DNA of 64,000 nucleotides from Siphlonurus alternatus (lineage: Eukaryota; Arthropoda; Insecta; Ephemeroptera; Siphlonuridae), in contig OX463782.1 in the NCBI GenBank assembly GCA_949825025.1, forward strand, positions 33,079,351 to 33,143,350, read 5' to 3'. This document shows, one piece after another, positions 1 to 13,345 of the stretch. The translations under genes were made by a program, and so were the position numbers. Positions within the stretch are counted from its first letter, which is position 1. The number at the start of each line of letters is the position of its first letter. The notes below the pieces were generated by a model. That model had not been told where the DNA came from. It saw nothing but the letters and a program-made list of their open reading frames with translations, and searched no databases.

Positions 1-898
1 TGCTAATTACATCTGCATATAATAATTATTGAAAAACAAACTCATTTTTCCTTAAAGTATACACTGAAATGTTTTGATAAAATTCTTACTGATAAAGACT
101 TGCAGAGGAAATGACAAACAGAAAACAGCAGAGGTCAATGGGGATATTTATTTTTCCTCTTTCTCGCGTCGATAACATTTTACATTAAGCCAAAGAACCT
201 TTTTAAATCCTCTTAAATTCTACTCTGAAGGAATCAATTTAAAACTTTGGAATACGAAAGTAACATTTTCAACCATGATCTGTGAACTTTCATGTTTCAT
301 GTTTTTTATTAAGTATTTTTAAGCGCGTGTTTGTCATAAACTTTTTTTTTTTATGCAAAATATTGTAATTTATGAAAACAATGTCAAACAATAAAGTAGT
401 AAGCATTTTTATTGATTCAGATGTCACGCGTCAAAAAAAGTTTAAATAATTTAAAGAGCACTTATCAATTATCATGCAGGTCCTTTATCTCAAGTATATA
501 GTTTAATGATTTTGTGTGCCTTGATTCTATATGGAGTATAATTTTCTTGCTTTGTATATTAAATAATATGATTATAATGTAGGTCACTTTTATCACACTA
601 TACACGCATGCAACTCCGGATAACAAAATATCTTATAGATTACACGCAATAAAAGTTACGAGCAAAAATAGAAAGATGATTATAAAGAAAGCCTCATCTC
701 TATTAACAGAATTTACCAACATACAATATTCTTTTTATAATAATGTATTGTTTGTTGACATATTATTTTTCATGATATTGTGAGTTTAATTTTCAGTGTT
801 CGGAGAATTCGTGCCAATTTTGTCCTGCTTTATCAACATTGTATTATTTCATTGGCTGGCAGGGACTTCTTTGAATTATTAATTAAATCGTAGATTAA
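1..898. other. Gene-free AT-rich DNA
   Basis: No coding pattern, RNA gene or clear repeat. All open frames are short and without recognisable protein character. Confidence 0.6.
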
Positions 899-1384
899 TG
901 GGGTACTGACCGGTATTTGAGTTAGCAATACTAATAAAAAGTACTGCTAATTCTATGAAGAACGAGTCCTATTAGAGCATTCTACGACAATTTGCTGATT
1001 TTATATGAAATTTTAAAACTTTTTTTGATGACGTCATACCATTGAATCTTAAATGGGGAAATGCATCAGTTAACATTGCTCAAATGAAAAGTTAATGTAG
1101 TACGAATTTCAAACCTTCATTATCGCGATTCTAGCACCTGAAAACCTTGCAAATGAAGTTTTGGTTACATTTCAATATTAAGTATGGGATTTGGCAATGT
1201 TAACTGATCTATTTTCACATTTAAGATTCAATGCTATGACGTCATTTTTGAGAGGTTTTAAAAATTCATATAAAATCAGGAAATTGTCGTAGAATGCTAT
1301 AATACGGCTTGTTCTTCATGAAATTCTCGTGCCTTTTGAAATATTGACAAAAACTTGAAACTTTTTTTTTTGGTCAGTACCCCA
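899..1384. mobile_element. Foldback MITE of the TGGRGTAC family
   Basis: The outer ends TGGGGTACTGACC and GGTCAGTACCCCA are exact inverted copies. The arms continue inward with long complementary stretches (for example ATTCTACGACAATTTGCTGA against its imperfect partner near 1280, and TGACGTCAT on both sides). The left flank is TTAA; the right flank is degraded. The ends match the other TGGAGTACCGACC elements in this window, so it is a distant member. No coding capacity. Confidence 0.75.
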
Positions 1385-2526
1385 ATGCTGGAAAATATAA
1401 ACATGTTAAGAGACAACGAAAAATATTATATAAATATATAACGCAGGCGTGGACCAAATAGAAAATCGGAGGAGGTAAGGGAGAAGTTGCAAAAATTGCG
1501 ATTGGAACCTCTATCCACTTATACCTGTTGTTATAATTATAGTATAAACAATCAATTCAGTATAATAAAGAAAATTAGCTGAAAATTCAGTGCGCATCAA
1601 GTAAACTTTTTATGTTCTGAAATTATTCGAGAGTACAGGTTCTTCGGACGAAAAAAACAAACAAATAAATGAAAAGTGTGGAGTTCTTACATTATGAGCT
1701 TTGCATAATATATAATCGACTTTACTGCAGTGATGTTAATAATTGTTTGTTATTGAATTTATAATATTTATGTTTGCAACGAATACCATGACACCATTGC
1801 TCAGAACTTTCCCTACAAAATTGTTATGATTTTAGTCTCACATCAGATATTTCGTGATAGGATACGATTTACATGTAAATTACAATATTTAAAAAACTAT
1901 ACAAAATACTGACATTTTAATAACACACATAAAATATAAATTCTTACTGAGGACAAGCCATTACGAAAATAATGTGATTTAGTAGAATCATCTTAATATT
2001 AGCAAACATTTTAATAAAATAAAGCTATAATGGTGAAACTTTTTATCAGCGAACTGAGGATCACACGAGCTCTCTTTTGCTATCAAGCCGGACCATTATT
2101 AGCTCATTATGTGAAGAGGTCCAAGCTTTGATAGCCAAGGTCACTTGGCGGCTAGTGTGGCCTTCAAATCACGAAACATGTCATCATAAGGTGTATAATA
2201 ATACATGTTTAAGGAACCCGCATGATTATTATTAATAACTATGAAAAATAGTATAATACATTATAGAGTTGATAATATACAATTATTGTTATATAGCATT
2301 ATTATCATGATAATTGTTGTGTGAATTTACGCAATAACAGTTAGTTTTAATTGTTATTCATTTTTAATCTATATAAACTGCATCTCACTAGTTTCATTAA
2401 AAAAACAAATATCTTGTATTGTTTTGTAATCTAAAAAAATTAAGAGATAATTAAAGAGCTATATTTTGTTTTATTAAAAATAAATATCTGTAACTTATGA
2501 ATCTATATATATAATATAATTATATG
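1385..2526. other. Gene-free AT-rich DNA
   Basis: No gene recognised. A small imperfect inverted repeat at 2080-2134 (GCTATCAAGC and GGTCC/GGACC blocks) is the only structure seen. Confidence 0.55.
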
Positions 2527-4254
2527 TATTGAATTTTATTTCACTTTTCGGACTTTTACCTTTGCCGGTGTTTGATGTAATCCTTCTGTGTGTAGTATGT
2601 TGCGATGGTCACTTAATGTTCGTGCACGTCACTAACACTTGCATGTACTACACATATCACTACGTTTCGAGGGTCAACCGCTCTCTTCCTCAGGTGATCT
2701 GAGACTGAGACTATATAAGTACGTGTACTTGAGAATACTTTGAAATACCTGATGTAAGACTTTAAGAAGGGAAGGGGGGAGGGGGAATGAGATGCTATTT
2801 GTGGATGGTGTGTATACTTAGTCTCACCCTGACTCCACGGCACAGTTGGGCACAGTTAGGTGCCAAGTTCAATCTTGTGTTCTATTAACATTGTAATTTG
2901 AACTTGGCAGCCCGGTTGTTAATCCCCTTGTGCTTCGGCGCAATTGTGAAATTCACAGAGGTACCTAGTCAAAGACACTTGGCTGAACTGTGATTCTCAC
3001 AAAATGGCCGAACTGTGAAAATCACAGTTCGACCAATGGTTTAGACTTGGTAGCTCTCCCCCGCCCCTTCTCCTTATTAATTTTTTATTTTTTCATTTCA
3101 TTAAAGCTAATTAAGTTAACGTATTACTAAAAAAATGTAGTTTTTTAAATATTTTTATTTTATCATGGTAATTAACAGAGTACTCTAGCATAAAAAATTA
3201 AAACATTGATGCTAGCAGCTGCAACTCTTTTGTCTCTATCCCGCATATTGGCGGCCATGATGTCTGGTGATAGAATCCACTAATCAGCATTTCATGCAGC
3301 AGAGTTGAATTCATTGCCTGTAAAATTATGAAAATGAGATTATAACACACATATGAAAAGATTTTGTAAATATTTAACTCACCACATAAGTAGCTAGCCT
3401 GGGCATAACTTCCTCAGTGTTGAAAGAAAAGAGAGAATTCAAGGGGGCGGGCTGGGCTGGAGAAAGAAAAGCTATGATAGGGCCTCTCATGATGTTAGAA
3501 TTTGTAATAATCACTGTAAAAAAGAAGCAATTTATTAGAAAAAAAAGAACTTTGCTATTTCAATATACTTTTTAATATATTTCTTACCTTCTTTAAAGAC
3601 TGCAAAGCAGACTTTTCCAATAAAAAAGAGACAGCATCTCTGTTTTTGTTGACAATGACACCCATATCATATGTTGTATGTTGCTTTTTTTTTTCTTACT
3701 TCAATTTTTTAGAAACAGATGGCGCTACCATGCATCCGGGTATAAATTTTTTCAAAGTCCAAAATTAATAAATAAATTTGATAATAATTAGATATATTGC
3801 CAATGTAGTTTATTTAATGAAAAAAAATATCAGTTGGATATTATATATATCAATTAAAGCATCATTTAAGCCCCTTTTCTAGTTCATAGTCGATACAACT
3901 TCAAAGAGTGTATTCAATGTGCCAAGTTACGCCAAGTTTAGAAAGCTAGGATGCTCTGGGGTACCTAATATAAACACTGTGCCCTACTGGATACTCATGG
4001 GCATTACAGCTTACCTAACTGTGAACCTTAACTGTGCCCAATTGTGCCCTACTGTGCCGTGGAGTCAGGGCAGTCTCAGATCACCTGAGGAAGAGAGCGG
4101 TTGACTCTCGAAACGTAGTGATATGTGTAGTACATGCAAGTGTTAGTGACGTGCACGAACACTAAGTGACCATCGCAACATACTACACACAGAAGGATTA
4201 TAACATCGAACACCGGCAAAGGTAAAAGTCCGAAAAGTGAAATAAAATTCAATA
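2527..4254. mobile_element. 1.7-kb element with long inverted arms carrying a hammerhead-like fold
   Basis: The left end (2527-2706) and right end (about 4070-4254) are near-identical in inverted orientation over about 170 bp, starting with TATTGAATTTTATTTCAC. Further in, both arms contain GACTCCACGGCACAGT and repeats of the CTGTGCCC type. The left arm has about 120 extra bases (about 2707-2829) that the right arm lacks. The interior (2860-4060) is AT-rich with no coding frame. Each arm contains CCTGAGGA, a GAGAG/CTCTC stem and GAAAC flanked by ATCAC/GTGAT. This could be a foldback DNA element, or an inverted pair of Penelope-type pseudo-LTRs. Confidence 0.7.
4080..4122 (+). ncRNA. Hammerhead-ribozyme-like motif in the right arm
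   Basis: In order: ATCAC (4080-4084), the core-like CTGAGGA fitting CUGANGA, one extra A, GAGAG with a seven-base loop and CTCTC, then GAAA, CGTA and GTGAT (4118-4122), which pairs with the first block. This matches a type I hammerhead with a stem III of only AC/GU. The extra A beside the core and the missing stem III loop argue against self-cleavage as a monomer. The inverted copy occupies 2656-2698 on the minus strand, with CCCTC in place of CTCTC. Confidence 0.3.
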
Positions 4255-6808
4255 TGAATATCTTTTGCACGAAAAAGTTATTTACTAATATATGTTAGTC
4301 GATCGAATTAAACTTGCTCAGCTTCTTTTTCTTGTATATTTAGTAAAAAAAATTAAGTAAAAAGAAAGAAATATGTCATTATTATACTTATGTAATGGAA
4401 AATGGAAATACAATACAATATTTCCACTGTAAATCTTTCATAAATTCATTCACCTGTAAATGTAAACCATAAATTTTCAATATAATATATTACATATGCT
4501 AGAGACTTTTCGCTATATTATATAATAGTTAGAAAACAAAGAACACACCAAGATTATGCATATATTTAATGAAGCACTCGAATTTAGAGTACTTTCAAGT
4601 TTAGAGTGCAGCAAAATGTAATTAAGCGCTTGCGTGTGACGTCAGTGTGACCTTGGAACGGGAGTTTCAACAGTTGTCCGCCAGTCGTCGATGGTGGCCT
4701 GGTGGAGCTACGCAATGTATTAAGCATTATAGGACAAAATATTAAAAAAATTATTTAAAAATGTATAAAGAAAATATTCTGAATTCTGAGGTGAGCAAAA
4801 TTTTGTAAATTTTATTTTAAACATTTTGTTCACCTCACTTTTTTTATTTTCATTTTAAATAATTTATAATGTATTTTTTTTTTTAATCTTTTGCCTGCAT
4901 GCAGAGTTCTCTACCGCTTCCACCAGAATGACGGTCTGCGCGCGCATGTTTTCACTCAGCCCCTGTAAAGTAGACTGATTGCGTTGCTCATGCACCGCCT
5001 TATAAAACTATAAATTATTTAATGTAATATTTTCTATCCTCTTTGCACAACAATATTTTAGTTTGATCTCTTCAAGTATAATAAATAATAATATAATTAT
5101 ACTGTAAGAGACATTAAAAGATCATTACTGTGGTACGTAGGCATGCCTTAAATTTACTTTGCATATACAGAGTAAAGGCAAATCAGGATGTGTATAGCTG
5201 CATGTGATGGGATGAACTTTGTATCAATCTGTGATAACTCTCATTATTGCTGACATGAATATGGTTCTCTTGTTGCTTTGAGTAAACAGCTGCTCAAATT
5301 ATTTCCAGCGACGTGCAGCCAAATTATTTTCAAGCGAGCGCGGTTTGTCATTGCGGTTGGGGTTGAGAGGACTCTTCCCTAAATGAAATTTGGCTTTATA
5401 GTAGCACTGTGGAGAGAGATCGGGGAAAGAGGGGGGGGGGGTCGAACCCCAAAACCACCCCGTGACATGAATTAATTAAATATCACAAATTCACGTATCT
5501 CAAAAAAAGTCAAAACGTCACCTTTTCTGATTTATACTTTACAGCCCTATATAAGAGACAAAGAGAGGGGAAGTTTCAGGAGAGCGAAATATTTTACAAA
5601 CTTTTAAAAACACCATCAAGCTCTAGCATTTATAATATAATTTTAATTTTTGGCACTGAATCAATTTGCATAAATTAGAGTTTTTGACATTTTTATTTTT
5701 TCATCAGTGTGATAAATTGTGAATTTATTGATTGTGACCTTATGGTCGTGGCTTTTACTTTGTAGGCTTTTTATCTCAGTAATTTGTACTTTGACCCCTT
5801 TCGTGACGCAGAATGAGACAAAAAACAAAACTCTCTGGTATGAAGCAGTTGAATATTAACAAAAAATCTGGAGAACAAACTGCTGGAAGAGTTTTCTATA
5901 CTGATCTAGTGTGTTCGATGTTGCTAAGCGCCTGCAAGATTGGTTAGTATGCAACTTCAACCGCTCGTGTTTGTAAGAGTTTGTTATTGCAATATTGAAT
6001 GCTTGTAATAACTAATAAGCCAATAAAAAAATTACAATGGTCTTAATTAATTATCATCGCTATTAATAAAAGCAACCATAAATGCACATAAAAAAAAAAC
6101 AAAGTAAAAATATTTATTACAATTAAGTGCCCGCAATACTTAATTGATGTTTTTTTTAACATGAAAATGATTGTGTTTTTTGTCGAGAGATTTTACTGTA
6201 TTATTAAAAATACCTTCTTTTAATTAATTCGGAGAGTTTGAAAATATGAAAATTTAAGCATGTAGGATTTAAAGAAAAGGTATTTCTCATTTTAAATTGA
6301 TCACTTATCGGTGATACCTGCATGTGTTATATCCAGCGCAGGGTAAAAATACATTCTGCTATATATAACCTCAACTTCAAATGATATAATATGATTTTAA
6401 AATTAAAAATTTACACCTCGGACATTAAACAAATATTACGACTAACATTGGCATCATAACTTGTGTTATGCATGATTTTTTTGCTGTATCAGATTTTACT
6501 GATTTTAGACTAACAATTTTTAGAACCATCCAGATTTGTATTAAAGTACTTTCGTTGATATCAAAATTCAGTTTTGAAAATTTTCAGATCAACAATATCT
6601 ATTCTCAGTTCTTTGAGAATACTGAATATAGTATAACTGTGCGTAAACACCCACATAATATTAGAACAAAAAAAATGAAATTTGGATGCTAACTCTAGCT
6701 TTGTATCGTCTCACAGGAGTTTATATTGATACAAAATCAGGTTCATTAATGTACATTCATTTCCACAGAAATTACACGATATTCTTAAATTTCGTCTCTT
6801 TCCACACT
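4255..6808. other. Gene-free intergenic DNA
   Basis: No gene recognised. A GC-richer patch at about 4620-4720 contains a TGACGTCA site; a short poly-G run lies near 5432. The small open frame at 6468-6692 has no recognisable protein character. Confidence 0.55.
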
Positions 6809-7122
6809 AAATTTTTAGATGCTGAATTGGTTTCAGTACTTTATGTCAGTACAAAATTGCTCCAGTAAGTACAAAATTTCTCCAGTTTCGTCTTAAATCC
6901 AGCACTTTTAACCTATAAAACACTTATTCCAAGTACAAATTTGGTACTGAAAAAAGAATAAAAAAAAAGTACAAAAAATTGACTCTTTTTTCAGTACCAA
7001 ATTTGTACTTGGATTAAGTGTTTTATAGGTCAAAAGTGCTGGATGTAAGACGAAACTGGAGCAAATTTGTACTGACATAAAGTACTGAAAACAATTCAGC
7101 ATCTAAAAATTTAGTGTGGATC
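6809..7122. mobile_element. Foldback element, about 310 bp
   Basis: The left arm, from TCCACACTAAATTTTTAGAT, and the right arm, ending at the reverse complement of the same sequence, pair almost throughout. Shared internal blocks include CAGTACTTTATGTCAGTAC, AAGTACAAATTTGGTACTG and TTTTATAGGT. The centre is poly-A/T. No coding capacity; the family is not recognised. Confidence 0.75.
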
Positions 7123-7820
7123 ATCAACATCAATTTGATAGTTTGAGTTATAGTCACAAATAGTAGTGAGTTATTGGTAAATAAAGTAGCACGCTTCTGT
7201 CCCATTTAATTTTACTGCAGCTGTACACCTCACACCTCACACCTCAAGACTGCCTTTTGTTGCTGAAGCTATACAAACTCCAAGACTCAAACAAGAAATC
7301 AAGAAATTTCATACAAATCTATAAACTTTTGCATATGTTATCTTATTTTTGTGACCGAACCATTTTTATAGGATTTTAATAATTCTTGGGTCAAATATGA
7401 TATATCTCCCTCCATTTACTGTAAATTAGTATACCAAAATTATCAATTAACATTGATTACCTAATCATATGGGGAATCCCACACATTGAGTCATAAGGCT
7501 ATAAAACAACGGGGGTCAGATGTTTTTGAAAAAGAGGCACGCGCACTACTTTTACGATCTTCAGCCGCGGTCGTTATTTGGTTTTATGGCTTTTTTAGTA
7601 ACACAATATTATGTATCAACAAAATATATAATATAGTTGTTAATCTTTTATCTCAACTATTAAAAATACGTCGATGACACTATAAGTATCTGATTATTTT
7701 GATTTTATTTCCTAATTTAGTAATATAAAAACATGGAACATATGTTGTTTAATATTAATAATTTAAATGCTTGAAAATCGTAGTTTTGTAGTACTGTGAC
7801 ATAAAGTAACAAAAATGCTC

Positions 7821-7825
7821 CCTCC

Positions 7826-7909
<84 letters not shown>
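7821..7909. repeat. Poly-C run followed by a long CT dinucleotide microsatellite
   Basis: About 15 C residues run into roughly 36 CT units without interruption. Its length and purity suggest high polymorphism. The frames across it are artefacts. Confidence 0.97.
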
Positions 7910-7912
<3 letters not shown>

Positions 7913-10127
7913 CTCGATCATCAGAGTTATACTGCATGGACTGCATGCAACATAATTATAATTATATATAACCACCCCGGTCTATCAGTCTATAAGCATT
8001 TATAAAGTTTGGTGAAGATAATAGAGAATAATTTCATATTGCTATAGTATTTTACTGTCTATAATCACTGAAACTATAATACTACAGTATTATAACTATA
8101 CTACATTTTTATGATAACATAAATACAACATGTAATGCATTATAATATGATAACATTTTATTGTCATTGCAATTTAATTTTTGCGACTCAGAATACTAAA
8201 GTGCTTGCTTGTTAAAAAGCTTGAAAAATAGAGAGAGAATACTTTCAAATTTTCTTAGTACTGTATCTTAAATTTTTGATGTGCTGGATACATGAATAAA
8301 AAAATCCAGTTACATAATAACTTCCAGCGAGTATTTTTTTTTTTTTTTTTCTTTGCCAAGCACACAGAAGATTAGTTCTACGACGTTTTTCTATAACCCA
8401 CTACGCAGTTCAAATGTAGGTCGTCTACACTCAAACGTGCAGTATCTAAGTATAGATTGATTTGCTGAATGGCCACATATTATAGATGCAATACATCTCC
8501 TTCAGTGCACTTATATTGGATATAGGTCATGCAGTTCCGAGATGTAACTTGAACTGATAACTCAGCAATAAAATAAATATTAAGGTCCGTTTTATATTTT
8601 AATATCATGTAACAAAAGATGGGAATGAGAATTTATTATACATTTTAAAATTAAAATATAATTAGTTGTTAGCGGTGGTTATTTAAAAATATCGGAGTTA
8701 ACATGGTTTAAAATAATTCAGGCACATGATATGGAAGATTCCATGAATTAATTATTATTATTATTATTATTATTTAATACCCAGAATTATATTTTATATA
8801 AAATTTTTAAGTCAGTAATTTTATTTAAAAGACTTTCAAATTGAGGCAAAATAATGCGGAAATTTTATAAAAAATGATAATAAAAAAAAAATGTAATTCA
8901 ATTAATATATTTATATAATTATGTGAATATTTTAGATCATATTTTATAACAGCAAATTTTATTAAAAAAATAATTGTCAGTAAAATTCCATGATTTTTGT
9001 ATGTATTTATAGAAAAATACTCTTGTTTCTCTTTTGAAATTAATGAAATTTCATTTGTTTTCCAAACATTTTCAAATTCCATATGCATCGAATTTCGTAA
9101 ATGCTCATACTATATATGCAATTATTTATGAACATAAATATACATTACGCTCAATTTACTTTTCTTATTGTATTTTGCTCCTTTTCTTTCATTCAAATAG
9201 CATTAATCCACTAATAAAGTTACTTAAATGATAAATGCAAACTAAACAATTCATTTCAACAAATTGATGGTAAACAAAGAACGTCGCAATATTAAAAATT
9301 AAGCTCTATCATAACAATAACCTCCTTATTGTAAACATTATACAACAATCATTATTAGTAATTTGATGCATGAATAAAAAAGCAGCACATGATGAGACCA
9401 CATTGGCCTTGCAGATGATATAATGACGTTGGAGCATGCAAGTCGAGTAGGAAATCCGCTATCAGCGCCAAACAAGCAGGAGGACTTGACAGTGAATTGT
9501 CCTTGTCGTGGGGACTTTATTGGCCTGTCCGGGCAATAACTCTCGCATCCCGGGACACCATATCGTCAGCAGGAGGTTTAACAAACACCACTCTGCTAAT
9601 AATAAACATTTAAAAAACTAAAAAAATAAGTTGCGCTATAATTTAGAATTATATGTGTTTTTGTAAAATAACTTTTTCTTTATTTCATAACAATATTTAT
9701 ATTTTTATTTATTTAAATAGGTTAATTATAGTTTTTTTTTTAGACTTTTATAAACAGATTTGCTATTAAAAATATAAATAAAAAATGTCACTAAAAATAT
9801 AATTATTATAATTTTTTAAGCTCAAATACATAGTCTTTGATCAGAATTATTTCTCATCCTGCTATATTAATCTTTAATTTTAAATGTATATGATCGATTA
9901 GATAAATATCATTAAAAATACTACATAATTATACGTTAATTCATCCTTATATTTTACATTATAATTATTTTCACACCTCGGGACATACCCCTACTTGATT
10001 TGCTCGAGCTCTAGTTTCAAGGAGGCACAGAGAATAGACACGTAAGTTTGTGAGAGGTATATATATAAAAGAGCACCCAGTCCCACAAAAGTTCACCACT
10101 TCCCAGTTAGACTGCGTAAAATCGTCT

Positions 10128-10222
10128 CCCTTATTTTTGGTTTGACGTCACACGACCCTCCCATTAGAATTGTATTGGAGGACAAAGGAAAAAGGTTCGT
10201 GACGTCAAAACAAAGAAAAATG
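10128..10222. repeat. Small foldback, about 95 bp, with TGACGTCA arms
   Basis: TCTCCCTTATTTTTGG and TTGACGTCAC on the left pair with GTGACGTCAA and AAAAATGGAGACA on the right, separated by about 40 bp. Probably a short MITE or its remnant. Confidence 0.5.
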
Positions 10223-10360
10223 GAGACAACTTTAGCAATGCTCATGCACGAACACATACAATATAGAGTTGGTTGCTGTTTATATTTATTATAATATACG
10301 TGAGACTCGGGAGGGGAGGTTACAAACGCAGGTATATACGGAGGGTCTCTATCGTGGAAA

Positions 10361-10767
10361 GGTATATAGAGATAACGCCGATCAGCTGTTCGACGTAAGT
10401 ACCTTTGATTGACATGTAAACCTTAGCAAATTCACAAAAATTCAGAAATTTTTTTGAGAGGCAGATATTAGTGCCTAAAAGCAATAAAAAAAATCAAAAC
10501 AATTTAACAAACCGATTTTTTTTTTTAATTTTTAACATAATTATATAGGGCTTTCCCATGGAGAGACAAACTAAAAACTTAATTAAAAAAAAATAGGCTC
10601 AAAATTGTTTTGAAACTTTTTCTATGGCTTTTAGACACTAATATCTGCCTATTCTGCCTCTCAAAATTTTTTTTGATGAATTTGCTAAAGTTTACATGTA
10701 AATTAAAGGCAACGACTTGATTAAAGGGACCTACGTCGAACAGCTGATCGACGTTATCAATATATAC
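10361..10767. mobile_element. Foldback MITE, GATCAGCTG family (family B), copy 1
   Basis: Ends are GAGATAACGCCGATCAGCTG on the left and CAGCTGATCGACGTTATC on the right. Internal blocks ACATGTAAACCTTAGCAAAT, GAGAGGCAGATATTAGTG and the loop TTCCCATGGAGAGAC are shared with the copy at 26200-26582. The TTAA flanks are lost, so this copy is older. Confidence 0.85.
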
Positions 10768-13033
10768 TTTTTTGTAGTGTGATTTTTTTCTTATATCTAT
10801 CGTGTACTGGTGTATTCTTACAATTCGATTCACTTTTTATTTAAAAAAATATATGTATATTGTTTTTTATGCTATCATTGCTATCTGTGTGTTTTGATCC
10901 ACCTCAACGCAGCCTATACTTTCAGGGGCATGAAGCCAACGCAATCCTCTTTATAGAGTTCGCGTTGTAAGTGTGAAACTTTATTTGAGCAGTCACAATC
11001 CCATCATGATTTCAGCGTCGTATATAAAAACTTCACTCGTGTCTGAGTAAAATTTTGTCAACATATTTTCAATTCAGTTCATTAATTATTGCCAAGTGTT
11101 TACGTATAATAGCACCTACACGTTGAATCTATGAAAAAGTCTATAGCTTACGAAACACGATGTAATGGGAATAAGTTAGACATACAAATCAACATACCAG
11201 GGCTATCAGACTTCCAGCAAACGATAAACAACATCGCCGGCTTACTAGGTTATCGTTTGTGGTTATTGCATGACAACTAGGGAAGTGACGTTTCTTCACA
11301 GCTGGGGATGACGCAACAAGCATGATTAACCATGATTAATTGTACTTTAACAGCATACATTAATTATAAACATGCGGTGAGAAACATGGTATATCAATTA
11401 AAAATAATAAAAATTGACACGTTAAATTTGTTTGTCATTTTTATATGGTATTTTATTTACAATTTTTATTAATATAAGTAACGTGAGAATAAAGTAATAT
11501 CAATATAACATACTCTGAATAAATATTATATTCATGATTATTTATTTAACTATATTTAATTTGTTTCTTTTTTTTATGCATGTGCTATTAATCAGTTTAA
11601 GTAAACATTTAAAACCTTTAAAAGGTATAATATTTCAGTATAATTTCACGTAAATTTTCATCATAATTATATATGTATTATTATTATTTGTTTTTAACTA
11701 TTATTTACTTATTTCTATTAGAATATTAATCATAGAATATATTGTAAATATTTGTGGAATATGATTTACTGCAAGACCTATTAATAAATTAGTTTTAAGC
11801 ATAATAATCATGCATACAGTGTAATATTGTTTAAATATTAGGCAAAATAAACAAACGTCACAATAATATTATCCTGGAAAAATATCATTAATTATAAAAA
11901 ACGCACTGAAAAATATGCATCTATACAATAAAAGTTGATATAGATTAATTATAGAAAACGGTAAAATTTTAAAGAAAGGGGAGCGGGGACGACGCTCAGC
12001 TAGCCCACTATAATATTTAAAGTAAAATGAGAGATAAGCCCCAATATATTATATTAATGCCTCCTGCATTGCCATGTAATTTTATATCCAATAATATATA
12101 ACAATTTCGGAAGTAAATCCCCTACAGCTGAATTCGCGACATAAAAATAAAATAACAAAATTATTATTATTTTATGGATCACCAGAATGTAATGCGTATT
12201 TTTAATAATATTAAAGTTAAATTTCTATATAGTGTGATCCTATAAATACATATTATTATTTACATAAATAAATATATAAATAAACGAGTGTTGAATAACG
12301 ATATACCACGATATAATAACATCGCGGCGTGCACGCATTTAGATCTTGAGTGTCAATTCAAGGCCACTTTGCAGAGAAAGTCGTCACATTACTTTAACTG
12401 CATAATAATTAAGTGCAGTAACGCATACGTTTATATGCAATGTCAAGTGTTACATAATCATTATGCATTTATATAGCACACAATAACTTCATCGTTAGCC
12501 TCAATATAAATACAATAAATGCATGTTTATATAATAAATCTGTATGTTGTTTATGTATATTTTGAAAAATAAATTATATAATAATCAACAGTTAATTTGG
12601 AAATTATATATAAGTTTCTACATACTAAACATGGATAAATTAATTTCTTCATGATACTAAATAATAAATATATACGTATTATAAGCAGACCATTTAATGG
12701 TCTTTATGCAACTGCCTACAAAAATACGCAAGATTTAAGATTTAAAATTGTAGTATATAAATCAAAACCTTTCCTAAAACTTTCATGTGAAATTATGAGT
12801 TTTAAAAAGTAATATATTATATGTTGTATTATAAATTATATGCATGATGCATTGCAATAAAAATGAACTGAGATTCGTACGATGCTGAATTAAAAAAAAA
12901 AAGAGGAAAACAGTTTAATATGTAATATAATAATATAGTTTCTTTTTTTAGAAAACCTATTTAATAATCATGCATTTTTCATTACTTAAAGTACAAAAAT
13001 CATGGTAAAGATAATTACTAGAAACGATTTATA

Positions 13034-13345
13034 TTGCAAAAGTACCAATTATCATCCGATCACGATGTCCCGGGTTTGATGGCGAGTTTTCAGTTAAAAA
13101 ATTGCAGAATTTTTCCCGACATTGTCGCATTTAAACCTGATGACTTTCAACGAGAATCGAGCGTTTTTCAAGGATTTTACGAGCAAGATAAGACGCTTCA
13201 AGTTACAATGAGGGAGAAAAATTATAAATATTTCTTAGAAACTCTCCTCTATGTTTATAAGCGTATTTTTTTTTGTTCCCACGACTTTAAGTATAAAATG
13301 TCCTTCTGTAACTTACGTCATTATGATGGCCATTTCAAAATTTGA
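13034..13345 (+). other. Unrecognised 103-codon open frame
   Basis: The frame stands out because the DNA is somewhat less AT-rich here than around it and the translated residues are mixed (PDIVAFKPDDFQRESSVFQG). The upstream base composition gives no clear start; the first codon is TTG, not ATG. I recognise no domain. It could be a chance frame, a decayed transposon piece or an exon of an unknown gene. Confidence 0.15.

Larger units (their letters stand above)
7123..10360. other. Gene-free intergenic DNA with a GC-richer patch
   Basis: No gene recognised. A patch at about 9390-9600 is distinctly less AT-rich and could be a regulatory or noncoding-exon segment. A TATATATAAAAG box at about 10058-10069 is followed about 30 bp later by a CCCAGTTAG initiator-like site, but no coding exon follows. 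Confidence 0.45.

Noticed and set aside
7763..7975. Arg-Glu repeat protein on the minus strand
   Set aside because: Pure product of the CT microsatellite.
11200..11270. Hairpin with AAACGATAA and TTATCGTTT as a possible microRNA precursor
   Set aside because: The stem is short, about ten base pairs, and unsupported beyond that.
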